Shown here one piece after another: positions 1-10,960 of a stretch of 64,000 nucleotides of DNA (positions within the stretch are counted from its first letter, which is position 1; each line of letters starts with the position of its first letter). This DNA comes from Rhodeus uyekii (lineage: Eukaryota; Chordata; Actinopteri; Cypriniformes; Acheilognathidae), in contig JAWRVZ010000285.1 in assembly GCA_037043235.1 (NCBI GenBank), positions 248,001-312,000 of the forward strand, given 5' to 3'. The position numbers were made by a program, and so were the translations under genes. The notes under the pieces are model-generated. The model did no database searches, was not told where the DNA came from, and worked only from the letters and a program-made list of their open reading frames with translations.

Positions 1-99
1 TTGTTACTCAGGTCCAGCTCTCTCAGATGAGAATTTGATGATTGCAGAGCTAAAGAAAAACTTTCACAGTGCCGATCAAAGAGATCACAGCTATTAAAT
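1..99 (-). CDS. NLR gene: first leucine-rich-repeat exon (cut by window edge)
   Basis: Read on the minus strand, an acceptor (CTGCC complement at 100-104) opens an exon encoding FNSCDL...CESFSLALQ...LRELDLSNN, the classic first LRR of fish NLR proteins (LxxCxL...LxxLDLSNN). Its phase (+1 nt) fits the two leftover bases of the NACHT exon at 259. The exon continues off the left edge, so the number of LRRs and any C-terminal B30.2 domain are not visible. LRRs in this family are the ligand-sensing or autoinhibitory part. Confidence 0.8.
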
Positions 100-258
100 C
101 TGCCAAAACAGAATGTTTTCACAGATTATTTCTTTTGTTTAGAGTTTCTGACAAATGTTCCTTTCAAAATCAGGACAGCAAGATATTTCACAGAGTATTT
201 TGACATTCACTTGTTCAACAAAACCTTTGACTAAACAGCAGTGGGGGAAATTACTCAC

Positions 259-2038
259 AGGGCTTTTCTGCAGCATCTCACCACAGAAACAAGTCTTGCG
301 TAGTTTGAAGGGGATGTGAACTTCTTGGGGTTGAACTCATCGAGGACCTTCTCTGACATCAGCAGTGTGTAGGTCAGCACTGAACACATTGAAGATGAGA
401 GTTGTCTTCCTGAATGTTCATTTAAACTGAGGTATCTCTGGATTTCCTCATACAATGAATGGTCTTTGAGCTCAAGCAAGCAGTAAAAGAGGTTGACTGA
501 AGCTTCATCTGAGATAAAGTACCCGTCTTGTACCCGTTTAATATATTCAGTTGTTTTTGTGATGCTCTCTGTGGTGTCTTCAGTGTGTGTGATCAGGCCT
601 TGGAGCAAGTTTTGACTGGATTCCAGTGAAATGCCCATCAGAAACCGCAGGAACAGGTCCAGATGTCCTCTCTGACTCTTCAAGGCTTTATCAACAGCCT
701 TCTGCAGTAACTCCTGCAATGTGATATTTTCTTTGGGTTTATCAAAGAAAAATTGAAGCTCCTGCATGTTCTTGTTCAGGTAACAGAGGAACACATGGAC
801 TGCAGCGAGGAACTCTTGAACACTCAGATGGACAAAGCAGAAGACCTTTGACTCATGAAGTCCATCTTCCATCTTAAAGATCTCAGTGAGCATTCCTGTG
901 AACTCGATGACTACATTCACATTAATACCACATTCTTCCAGATCTTCCTCATAGAACACAATGCATTCTTTCTTCAGCTGATCAAACGCTAACTTGGCAA
1001 ACTTCAGAATCATTTCTCTATTTGAATGCAAGAGCTTCGTACGTCGTCTTTCCTCTTGTTCGTCATACTTCTGGTTCTTCATGTTCATCTGTATCAGCAG
1101 GAAGTGAATGTACATTTCAGTGAGTGTTGTGCTGATGTTGTCTACATTGCTGTTGATGAGAAAATGTTGAATTACTGTGGCCGTGATCCAGCAGAACACA
1201 GGAATGTGGCACATGATGTAGAGACTCCGCGATGTCTTGATGTGTGTGATGATTCTGGAGGCATGAGTCTCATCTTTGATTCTCTTTCTGAAGTACTCCT
1301 CCTTCTGTTCATTAGTGAATCCTCGCACCTCTGTGAACAAACCTACATACTGAGGATGGATCTGATTGGCTGCTGCTGGCCGTGAGGTCACCCAGACAAG
1401 AGCCGAGGGAAGCAAAGTTCCCTTGATCAGACTTGTAAACAACACATCTACAGATGATCTTTCCTCAAAACTCGACAGAATCCCGCTATTAAAGTTAATA
1501 GGTAGTCGACTCTCATCAAGCCCATCAAATATAAACAGATTACATTTGGCATATAAATGTGATTTCTCCAATTCCTTCATTTCTGGATAAAATACCTCTA
1601 GAAACTCATTGAGATTGAGCTCTCTGTCTTTCAGCATGTTAATCTCTCGAAATGGAAGCAGGAACACACAGTGTATGTCTTGATTGTCTTTTCCTTCTGC
1701 CCAGTCCAGGATGAACTTGTGCACAGAAACAGTTTTGCCAATCCCACCAATGCCTTTGGTGAGCACAGTGTTTTTCTCACTGTTTTCCCTCAATACACGG
1801 AACATATCATTGCATTTGATTGGTTTGTCTTGTGTATTTTTGTTCTTGAAAGCATCATCAATCTTCAGAATCTCATGTTCCTGATTGACTTCTTCAATAT
1901 CTCCCTCTGTGATGAAGAGTTCTGTGTAAAAATCCTTGAGATGTGCTTTGTTTTCTCTCTTGCCCTCAAAAATATTTTCGGCTTTCTTCTTCATTTTGGT
2001 TTTGTGAGTTTTCGAGAATTTTTGCAGTCTTAAAAATT
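259..2038 (-). CDS. NLR gene: FISNA-NACHT exon
   Basis: Large central exon of a fish-type NOD-like receptor, a cytosolic innate immune ATPase. It opens after an acceptor at 2039-2040 with a FISNA-like leader (FEGKRENK...FYTELFITEG...EVNQEHEI), then a NACHT domain. Numbering from the Met at 1994, Walker A GIGGIGKT is at about residues 81-88 and Walker B LFIFDGLDES at about 153-162. A winged-helix/NOD-associated part follows, including the family signature FVHLSVQEFLAA. The donor GTGAGT lies at 253-258, so the true exon stops at 259, just before the genomic stop codon. Length 1780 nt; phase agrees with the exons on both sides. Key ATPase motifs are intact, so it reads as functional rather than decayed. 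Best fit is the expanded teleost NLR-C/NLRC3-like or NLRP-like group. I cannot assign an orthologue because such genes exist in hundreds of copies in cyprinids. Confidence 0.92.
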
Positions 2039-3174
2039 CTGTAATTTAAAACAAATTATATATAAGATTAAAGAGACATCTTAAAAAGGTAAATTGACAA
2101 CATTATAGATTAAATTTATATTGCTAAAAGTGTCACTGTCCTGCACTGAGATCAAAATGCAAACCAAAATTTTCTTTATTAATTTGAGGAAGTTCCCTGT
2201 AAGGAAGTGAAAATCTGTACTTTTATGCATTTGTGATGTCTCTGTCTACTTCCTGTTTCCTCCTGATGTCATTTCATCCACCTGTCTCATAATCAATCAC
2301 CTCGTCAGTCGTGTCACCTGTGTATAATCATTGCCTTGTGTATATCTACCCAGTGTGTCATTCAGTCTTTCTCTGTTGTTGCTAATGCTGAGTTTCTCCT
2401 GAGACATTTCTCTTTGGACTATTATTTCTGGTTTGCACAAGATGTGCCCTTTTGTTTTTGTATTTAAAGTGTTTTTGTTGGGTTAAATATTAAATAAATT
2501 TTCAGTTTATTCGTGCTGGTACCATGCCTTCCTCGTCCTCCTGCAAAACGCCTAACAGGTACGCCTCATGTTATCAAGATTTTTTTTTTTTCGATTAGTT
2601 GTCATCTAAGAGACCGTTTACATGCAATTTAGCTGTTCAATTACACAACATCAGTGTTTAGGGGCAAAAGTGTGTATTTGTGAAAACGGTGATGTCACAC
2701 ACATGCATATTATGCGTTCAGTCTACAGGCGTGTAAGTGTGTCTTTCAAAGTAACCTCATCGGCTGGCCTGACAGCAAAATACAACAGTTTTGTTTTTGT
2801 CATTTTTGAAAATCCATGTGAATGGGGATTGTTTTGATAACGTTGTTGTCTGTTTTATTAGGATTTCCTTACCATGAGATGTTTGAGTAATGCAGCATCT
2901 CAGGCTTTGCAAATTTTCTTTAAAATGTATTTCTGTAAAACACTGTGTCTGTTGTAGATTTACCTTGTTTTTCTGTATGTTTCTCTGCTGTCTCAGAGCG
3001 CGTGGGTTGATTTATGAGAATGAATAGATGCATACAGAATGCATGAAATAAACAAGATACAGATATATAATAAGTGAGATATTATTCAACTATGGGGGTG
3101 CACAATTACAAGTATTTACTCAAAAGTTAGTATTAGTATTTTGTCTTGTTATAATGGTTCAAATGTACCATTAC
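2039..3174 (-). other. NLR intron containing an LTR-like block
   Basis: Intron between the linker exon and the NACHT exon. It contains the solo-LTR-like block at about 2231-2560 and a poly-T run near 2580. No further exon was seen; the rest is unremarkable AT-rich sequence. Confidence 0.6.
2231..2560 (+). mobile_element. solo LTR-like block (retrotransposon relic)
   Basis: Stretch beginning TGTGATGTCTC and ending near CCTAACA, with a TATA-like tract, pyrimidine-rich segments and a polyadenylation-like AAATAAA near 2493. It shares a segment (TGCACAAG...TGTGCC...TTTTGTTTTT...TTTAAAGT) with the block at 34197-34493, which points to one LTR family. No internal coding region lies next to it, so it would be a solo LTR. 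Boundaries are approximate and target duplications were not proven. Confidence 0.45.
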
Positions 3175-3309
3175 CTGCAGCATTTGAGCCATAAATGGTT
3201 ACTGGTCCTGTGATAAAGTTTCCAGTCAGTACAGGAGAATTTACTACTGCACCTGTTTCAGCTTTCACATCAACACTGACTCCAGTCGGAGCACTCCTGG
3301 ACCTCTGGA
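3175..3309 (-). CDS. NLR gene: short linker exon with GPVTI motif
   Basis: A 135-nt exon (45 codons' worth) flanked by an acceptor (CTTTCAG) and donor (GTAATGG). It encodes a low-complexity linker ending in VLTGNFITGPVTIYGSNAA. Phase 1 on both sides joins the pyrin exon at 4042 and the NACHT exon at 2038 without a shift. From memory, short exons with a (S/N)-PVLTG-xxxGPVT pattern occur between the N-terminal effector domain and FISNA in several teleost NLRs. Their function is unknown; a spacer or oligomerising element is possible. Confidence 0.75.
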
Positions 3310-4041
3310 CTGAAAGATAGAGATTTATTATACATTTAAATGCATTACAGCTAATCATGGGTCAGTATCCATCCACACTTTAAAGAATGCCATTTCATGA
3401 GAACAACACTTTAATAAACTCATCTATATTCTGTGAACCCATTAACTCTAATCCACAAATTTGGCTGTCATCTTTTATTTGAACAACAAGAGTGGCTTTA
3501 TTAAACTTAAGTGAACTAACATGTAATACTTTTCTTTTTTTAAACTGTTGTCCAATGCTCACTAAATATAGACCGCTAGAGATGCAAGTTTCAGTTGATG
3601 TTTAGTTGGTTTAATTTCAGGTAAGCCATTTTCTTTGTTTGGGTTGTCTTTGCTTCTCTTCATGGTCCGCTCATGTTTGATAATAAATGTCTATACCCAT
3701 GGATTCATGGGTCTGGTTCTATCTGAGACTTGTTTCACCCTTTGTTTAAAAAAAACAGAAGTTAAAATTAATGTTAAGTGAGATATTGCTTCCTACTAAT
3801 AAAAACTGTTAACTATACATTTGATCTTCAGTTCCCTAAAATATCTGTAGAATCTTAAATTATTTTGGGTGTTCACTTTTGATGATAGAAAAACAAACTA
3901 AACCAATCATTCTGAGTTGACCATTCAAATGCTATGTTTTAAAATCCAGCATGTACTCATTTAAAGGTTATACACAAATTGTTTGCATTGTGATTGTCAT
4001 GTTGAATTCATCCAGTTACTGACACTTGCAGCTGTTGTTAC

Positions 4042-4288
4042 CTTTGAGTTCATTCTCTAACTCTTTAGCTAGATGCTTTTGACTCATTTTTCTCAAGATG
4101 TACAGAGTGATATTCACAGATCTTTCTGGTCCACAACATGCCATCATTAGATCCACCGTGTGAATGGCGTCTGCATTCTCTAGATCGGCAGCTGAAACAT
4201 GAGCGCCTTGCTTTAAGTGCCATTTGAACCTCTTCAGTTCTTCTCTGTCTAAAGCATTCAGTGTGTCCAGAAGGTGCTGTGATGTCAT
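4042..4288 (-). CDS. NLR gene: pyrin (PYD) exon with start codon
   Basis: First coding exon. The ATG at 4288 starts MTSQHLLDTLNALDREELKRFKW, a typical pyrin-domain helix 1-2 pattern (LxxLxxLxxEELKxFKW), followed by the basic/acidic helices up to LAKELENELKG. Length 247 nt ends in phase 1 at a GTAAC donor (4037-4041). An acceptor (TCCAG) about 23 nt upstream of the ATG marks the exon start. PYDs recruit ASC-type adaptors by homotypic contact, so this receptor would feed an inflammasome-like complex. The start is chosen because it is the first ATG after the acceptor and gives a full-length domain. Confidence 0.9.
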
Positions 4289-4319
4289 CTTCTGTCACTG
4301 GCTCACTTCTGCTGGACAA

Positions 4320-5864
4320 GACAAAGTCCTTCAGATACAGCCCTGCCTTTATTTCATAATCAAAACATTAAAAAATTGCTATTTCACAGGGTCTGTTTCC
4401 ACAATATCAGTCTACATGCAGCAGATCTGTTTGGATTCAGGAAGGATGAGGTGAAAACATGAAACATTTTTTCTGTTGCAAGAACTCTTGGCAATAAAGC
4501 ACTTTCTGATTCTCTTTCTGAAACTTAAGTATTAGCAGAAACATTTTGGAAGTTGCATAGTAATGAGAAGATGCAGGGAATAATCTGTAAGAGAAAATCC
4601 TAAATAGTAGAAAAAAAGAGAGCATGTAGGTTGTGTAATAAATGCAAAGTTTATATTGTGTGAAATAAATAGAGCACTTGCTGGAGTTTGTGGTGAGATC
4701 TAAAATATATGGAAAAACACTGGGAGAGCACATGGGGAATCAGGAAGTAAATTATGCCAAGACAGACACGTAACAAAATCTGATATTTTATATATATAAT
4801 CATATAAGTTTATATAATGTATGGTTAATATTAGATTCAACTTTATTGTTATTACACAAGTATGAGGCAACAGAATGCAGTTTAGCAGCAAGGATATGCA
4901 GTGGTTGCATAAGTGCAGGTATTGGATTATCTAACGCAGGTGCTAGCCCTGCTCCCATCCTCCATACTCCAAGATGTAGGTTTTGGCTATTGTTTTAGTG
5001 TCGGGTTATACTAACTAGGGCTCTCCTATTTTTAGCCAAAGAAATTCAGACTTTGCATCCTGTAAGGGGTAGGTTTAAAACAGTTTTTAGTCGTCCCCCC
5101 CCCCCCCCAAAAAAAAAACACCCATAACCATTAGATTTTAGGTATGTTTCAAATGTATTCATATTATCTTGATATCTCAACCATTATACCCTATCCTCCT
5201 GTAAGGGGTAGATTTAGATCAGTGTTCAGTGCAATATTACATCCCATTTATACTGGGTAGAATTAGGTATATTTCAAAAATGTTCATTATTCCTACAATG
5301 TGTACATCTTGGGTATGTCTCAAATTATTTTGACCTCTAATATACACCTCATCGGTGGTGTTCCTCCTGATCATTGGGCGTTTCAGCTTTTTAACCACCA
5401 TACAGCTTCCCTATTTTTCTTCTTTACATAACATGACCCTACCATTGAACCCCTTTTCAAAAACATTTTATTTCAATTACCAATTTTTTTTGTTTTAAAA
5501 AGAAATGCCAATAAGAAAGAAAAAACATTATTTGTACTCACTTTACAAGTAAAAGAGTATTAATGATGCATGAAGCTGCTGAATGACAACTCCAACCTGC
5601 CTTGAAGAGTAAAGAGCGCATGATAAGAAGTACTGTTTGATAAATCGCACGTAAACAAAAATAACAAGTCAAATCAGAAATACAGTGATTTCACACCATG
5701 AAAACAACAGCTTTCTGTGATTCACTTACAAAGACACACTTGATCATCTGCTTGAGCCACAATAAGGTTTACACAAAATCACTTCAGCAAGTCTTCGAAA
5801 CAGATTGACGCATTATAAGTCAACACTCATACATAAAACAGCTAAAGAAAGATTAAACACTCAC
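4320..5864. other. NLR first intron; no gene recognised
   Basis: About 1.5 kb of AT-rich sequence with a C-run/A-run at 5095-5118 and two copies of a CCTGTAAGGGGTAG(G/A)TTTA phrase (near 5060 and 5202) that suggests an unclassified interspersed repeat. Reading frames here are short and lack recognisable domains. Confidence 0.5.
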
Positions 5865-5960
5865 CCTACGTGTGGATCTTTCTATTTCCTCATCATAAAC
5901 TGTTGTAAAACTGTTGAAATGTCTTTCACTTCTGTAAAACAAGTGAAAGCGGCTTCCTAT
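5865..5960 (-). promoter_or_regulatory. probable NLR 5'UTR exon and promoter with IRF-like motifs
   Basis: A donor (GTGAGTG complement, 5858-5864) ends a non-coding exon upstream of the pyrin exon. Just upstream on the minus strand is a TATA-like AAAAATATAG (near 5957-5966). Around the putative start lies GAAGTGAAAG (5922-5932 complement), which resembles a GAAANNGAAA interferon-regulatory-factor site, plus a second GTGAAAG in the opposite orientation. The exon's 5' end is a guess. Confidence 0.4.
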
Positions 5961-5984
5961 ATTTTTCAGGAAGAGACTTGAGTC

Positions 5985-6770
5985 ATAAGAAATATCTTGA
6001 TTACTTGTCTTACAGAGACTTGGTTATTAACATCCATGACTCCTTTTTCTGTGTTTACAATTCCTGGATATAATGTTTACAGAGGGAAAGGAGGCGGAGT
6101 TTTAAGCAATGTGAGAGACCGTATTGATAGTCATCAAATAGATATTCCAGTGCAAACTTTGGACTGTGTTGGTGTTACTACAACCCTTTCAGCACAAGTG
6201 TCATTCATTGTACTTGCTGTATATCGACCACCGAATGCAACAAAACCAAAATTCAGTCACTAACAACATCACGTGACTTCACTTCATTTCAGGATATACA
6301 TCCACTTACTGACACTGCACTGCACTGCACTTTAAGGTCACTTTATGATCTCGTTGTTACCGTGTAACAACCTGTTATTACCTGTTTGCACATAATACTT
6401 CTCTGTACTTTAACCACTTATTTATTTAGTCTACGGTTTACTTTATTGCACAGTTTACCTCACTTATTTTATTCCACGTCTTTTTGTGTATGTATAGTAC
6501 TTTTATTTCTATTATAATTCCCTTCTTGTGACAAATGTGACAAATAAAACTCTTGAATCAAAATGAATTCTATTTAAATTTAGTTTTAAATATGAAACAA
6601 AAGAAACTCTGTTAATGGGTGACTTGAATATAAATTGGCTTGATAAAGCAAGAATGAAAAAACTTAAGGATATTATGAACTCAGTACAAATGACTCAAAT
6701 GATAAAACAAATGATAGAAACCGTTCCCCTATATTCAGATCCTTGCACTACATACACAATATTATTGTGC
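5985..6770 (+). mobile_element. LINE endonuclease fragment, interrupted
   Basis: On the plus strand 5997-6250 encodes CLTETWL...PGYNVYRGKGGGV...VYRPPNA, the apurinic-endonuclease motifs (ETWL, R..GGGV, VYRPP) of a non-LTR retrotransposon. The frame resumes near 6618 with MGDLNINWLD (the GDFN motif). The 300-nt segment between (about 6255-6565) is unrelated and has a 3'-UTR look ending in AATAAAACTC, so something inserted into this fragment. No reverse transcriptase follows. Confidence 0.7.
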
Positions 6771-6879
6771 TGAGGTTTCGGAATGAAACAGTCTCACTGT
6801 AGTCATTACTTTAAAATGCACAAGAACTTCTTTCACTTCACAATCCTTCTGACCTCATGCCTCATACGAGATAGACAGT

Positions 6880-7300
6880 ACGGTACATTTCTCCATTCAT
6901 CCTGCCTTCAATAATATGAAGTCTGCCTGTACCCCTTGCTGAAAAGCAGCCCCAAACCATGATGCTTCCACCCCCGAACTCAACTGTTGGTATGGTGTTC
7001 TTGGTGTGATGGGCAGTGCCATTTCTTCTCCAAACATGGTGTGTAAAATTACTACCAAAAAGTTACGTTTTGCTTTCATCTGACCATACTATAGTCTCCC
7101 AATAATCACCAGGCTTCTCCAAATGCTTTCGCAAGCTTCAACCGAGCCTCAACATGCTTTTTGTTCAGCAATGGCGTCTTGCGTGATGGCGGTTCAGTGC
7201 ATTCATCATGAAGTCTTTCCTGTGTGCATCCTGGGTAATGAGAAGCCTTTATAGGCCATCAATTAGGACTAAAGCAGCTGATATCAATTAGATGTTGATG
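6880..7300 (-). mobile_element. Tc1-type transposon relic
   Basis: Degenerate fragment whose minus strand matches the conserved fish Tc1 transposase region as I know it (complement phrases ATGATGCTTCCACCCCC, GGTATGGTGTTCTTGG, CATGCTTTTTGTTCAGCAATGG) and whose right side keeps the terminal phrase TTTATAGGCCATCAATTAGG. Frames are broken and the inner third is deleted. It is a dead copy. Confidence 0.7.
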
Positions 7301-7929
7301 TTGTATACTTAAATGTTCTGATTTATTTGTATGAATTCAATATTTGGCTTGATGGCTACATCTGGTGGAAATTTTGTCAATAGCCCACTTAGGAATCCCC
7401 TTAGTGATAAAAATGCTGATGTATCAAATACTTAGTTTCCCCACTGTACATATTCCATGCATACACAAAACTGCAATCTTTGATGGACTGAGATTAAGAA
7501 GAGTGAAGAAACTAAGACTGTATTGTGTTAAAAGTGCAGACCTGTAAAATAACTTGAATTGCCGGCTGAACAAAAAAAGCAAAAAAAAAAAAAAATACAT
7601 GATTAAGTATGCTGAATAGTATTTTTTTAATTCTGTGTACATTTTTTTTTATTACATAATATAGTATAATAAGTAGTTAATTGTGCTGTAAACAGTCTAT
7701 CAATTCCCATTGATTAGACAATTTTCTTGAATTAAAAGAAAATGAAATCGTATGTAGTCTTGAATAGTTATTGTTTACAGATTTGTGACTGAAAAACTTT
7801 TGAAAGTATTGTCTGATCAAGTGATTTTTTTTTTCTTTCTTTATTGTCATATTCTCTTTTTAATGAAAGGATAATTAACAGTAAATCCATGGGAAACCCG
7901 TACATCCCACCACAACGTTGTTTTCATAT

Positions 7930-9992
7930 TCATACTTTGTATTCACTGTGTTGTGGAGGGTTTTCTGCAGGAAGATGATGCATGGGAGGGTTGCTGACCA
8001 CAGATATCTGTTAGAAAAAATCTATATGATCAGCTTCCTTGCTTACAGATTACTTATTTAATAATTGATAATATTTCAGAATTAATTCTCCCATTAGATA
8101 ATGATTTACATTCTTGCAGTTCATATATAGCGACATTGAATTCAAATAATACATTGTTTTTGTGAAATTTTTTGTGTGCCATTTTGCTCAATGTCCAGTT
8201 TAACTGCTTAAAGTTAAACAAGCTTCTCTTACCTCTGAGTTGTTGAAATGATTGGGCCTTGGAGTTATAACTTGTGGAAAAAACGGCACCTTTGGAAAAA
8301 TGCACAAGTTTTATGCCTTCTTACTACAAAATACCGCACATGAAATGACTGTGTTGGACAGTTTCAGTATAAAAATGACCTGGTGTGGAACTTTGTTTTC
8401 ATCAGGATTTCTGAAAAAAAAAAAACATTTCTCAGCAGTTAAACTTGGAGATTTGCTATTAGTTGCTATGAGTCTGGTAATTCATACACACTGTCTCAAT
8501 GTCAATGGCTCAAACCTCCATTACTAGCTCTAACATGATGTTTTGGAATAAGGGATGTGAAAGAAAGTAGCTCTACAAGAAATGTAGATGTAAATGTATG
8601 TCTTGAAATAAAATATATGGACAATGTTTTTAAGCAGGGAAAAACTGACTCCATTAAATTAGTAGTTGCATGTTTCAGAGTCAAAAGCTGTACTGTGATC
8701 ATGTACACTGTGTATTTAGAGTGGCTCAATTCACAGTTAATGCTGCTTCTCACAAACTCCATCTCTGCAAGTTCTGCAAATGCTTAAATGATTTTTAATG
8801 CAGAGTTTTTAATTTTTAATGCACACAATTTCCAACACTTTTGTTGGCAGAAGTTTTAAGCTCGAATTTTACTTGGTAAAAGTTGTTGTGGATCAAGTCT
8901 TGCAGTCTTTCTCTTTGCAAAATAACACTTCTCAAAGGTCTCAAACAAAACCGAGTCGATCTGCAGATCTCCTCTCGAGAAAGGGAAATCTCCCATTATA
9001 TACTCTAGGTCCTAGACATTCCAAACATGTTACGTGGCCTTTTTTTCTCTCCTTTCCATACATTGTAATTTGGCCTGAATTCAGCAGTCTGTGTCCATAT
9101 ATGGCTTCAACCCCCAACACCGTGAGGTGGGTGTGCTTCCAGCCTTTTGCAGACATCAGCACTTTCTCAGCTGAATATCATCATACAGATAAAATAATGG
9201 TGTATAATCATACAGTTGAATTATAATAAAATACTTATTATTTGTGCAATAAACACTTCAACAAAGTCTGAGGGTTTGAACATTTGAAAGTGAGAAGTGA
9301 AGCATTTGACAAATAAACCTTTGCATTATAATTTGTATTTCTTGCAACGTGTGAACACCATTAAAATAAACCATTTCCATTGTATATGCATATCTGAGGG
9401 GTTCAGCTGACAGTAAAGTTTGTAAACTCCTGATTTGACGCATCTCTCACCTGTGGAGAACAGCAGCTGATGGCTTTACTGGCAAATACCGTGATATAGA
9501 TGGAGATGATAAACTCAAGGATGGCAAATATCAATGTTACACCACTAATTCCCATGAAGAGAGTCTGAGAGAGAATTCAACATTAGCACAAAGAATAATG
9601 ACAAAATAATTGATCATTGGCACTCGCACTGAAACATTGACTGTTCAACATCGACCATCATTGAGTTTCTTATAGTAATACAACATATTCATAGGTCAAA
9701 CTGTCAAAGTTTACAATTAATGTATAATGTCAATGCTTTCTTGCATTTTCAATGATCAGTAATAGTTAGAGATCTATAAACTACCTCTGAAATGTTGGAA
9801 AAAAGACTGAACTGATGAATGCAGATTATGGTTTAACTTTTGATTTAGATAAATATGAATATAAAAGTTGGTGACTTACCTATTTATACAGTAAGTGTAC
9901 ATGTCCCCTCGAACCAAATCCACTAAAAGGATGATAAAGGAAATGCCTGCAAATATAGTACTGAAAATGTTCATTATAAGTGAACTTTTCAC
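7930..9992 (-). pseudogene. MS4A-like gene copy 1, exons 4-7 only (5' truncated)
   Basis: Four exons align by eye with the intact MS4A gene at 53559-57332: exon 4 (TM3) 9880-9992, exon 5 (TM4) 9451-9564, exon 6 8233-8289 (VPFFPQVITPRP...) and exon 7 7930-8007 (ISVVSNPPMHHLPAENPP...YKV stop). Exons 5-7 are open with proper GT/AG borders. Exon 4 has lost 22 nt at its 3' end relative to copy 2 (113 versus 135 nt), so normal splicing would shift the frame. Homology to copy 2 continues through intron 3 to about 10960 and then stops before the LINE at 11064. Exons 1-3 are absent, so this is read as a truncated copy. MS4A proteins are four-pass membrane proteins. The alternative is that lost exons were replaced by something unrecognised. 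Confidence 0.75.
8880..9230. other. unclassified insertion in MS4A copy 1 intron 5
   Basis: This intron is longer than in the other MS4A copies because of a block (CTCTCGAGAAAGGG...TATATACTC...) with no match elsewhere in the window. It has an LTR-like look (TATA tract, pyrimidine runs), but no termini or coding motif could be defined. Confidence 0.3.
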
Positions 9993-10960
9993 CTATAGGT
10001 AGAAAAAAAAACATAAAATAGATTAATAAATTAACAAGACGTTTGACTTGTTAACATACATGGAAAGGTATATGACAAACTCACAAGCAACAAACATCAA
10101 GGGTCCAAGTAGATGATTAAGCGATACAATTGAAAAGCTTCTCTTATGGTTTAAGTTACAGCAAATATGATTCTGTCTAAAGAGAAAACTAGAAATCCTT
10201 ACTGTTATTCCAAAACAAATCATCTGTTTAATTTTGTACTGTCATAAGATATGCAATCATAAAATATATGGGGTGTATGTGTAAAACAAATTGATATAAA
10301 CTCAAAATTTTCTGTCCAGAAGTATTTATCTTAAGGTCCTTTTTATTTTTATTATTATTATATAATATTTGTTGACTTCTAATCTTTTTAAACGGTGTAT
10401 TTGAGTGAATTGTTGTGCTTAAACTGTAATGTCAACACCTTAGTAAATATATCAGCTCAAAAGGTCAAGATTTGGTATACACTCAGTTTTACACTGTACA
10501 AACATGCCCCTTTTCATAAAGGTGAGCTTTTTTTGTCTAGCCGAGTCATATTAGAAGATTTGTTTTGGTATCCACCAAAAAAGAATCATATTCTCAACTT
10601 CACAGATCCTACAGTGTTAAGGAATTTCAGTTGAAGCTCCTCAACAATTTGGTGTAAATCCTCAAAATGTTGTAAAATTAAGTTTGGGTAGATATCAATT
10701 TTTGAAAAATGAGAGTTGCGCAACACTCCCGGGAAAAAAAAATCTGATTCTATCATTATTGCGCCCGCTAGTGTTAGACAGAGGCATGTCTGTGCATCGG
10801 AGTAGATGTTCATGCTTGAGAACTTCCTGACCGTCACGGTCCTTCTGGTGTGCCTTTTTGTTTTTGTATGGACTTTTATGTTCAAAGGTCCCTGTTCCCA
10901 TTGCTTTCTGTATTCACTCCTGAGTTCAGTTTCTGTTTCCATTGTGGTCTGCTTAAGAGC
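9993..10960 (-). other. paralogous MS4A intron 3 sequence, truncated
   Basis: Non-coding sequence colinear with 55474-56345 of the intact gene. Shared phrases include GCTAGTGTTAGACAG, GTAGATGTTCA, CTTCCTGACCGTCAC and GTCCCTGTTCCCATTG. The similarity stops near 10960, about 100 bp before the LINE 3' end, and marks the truncation point of this copy. Confidence 0.6.

Noticed and set aside
1026..2033. Plus-strand open frames across the NLR exon
   Set aside because: They lie antisense to the conserved NACHT coding sequence and encode no domain.
4065..4319. Alternative frame over the pyrin exon
   Set aside because: It crosses the splice acceptor and lacks the pyrin pattern; the frame starting at 4288 fits the domain and phase.
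8819..9226. 135-codon plus-strand frame
   Set aside because: It lies in an MS4A intron, has no recognisable domain, and falls in a repeat-like insertion.
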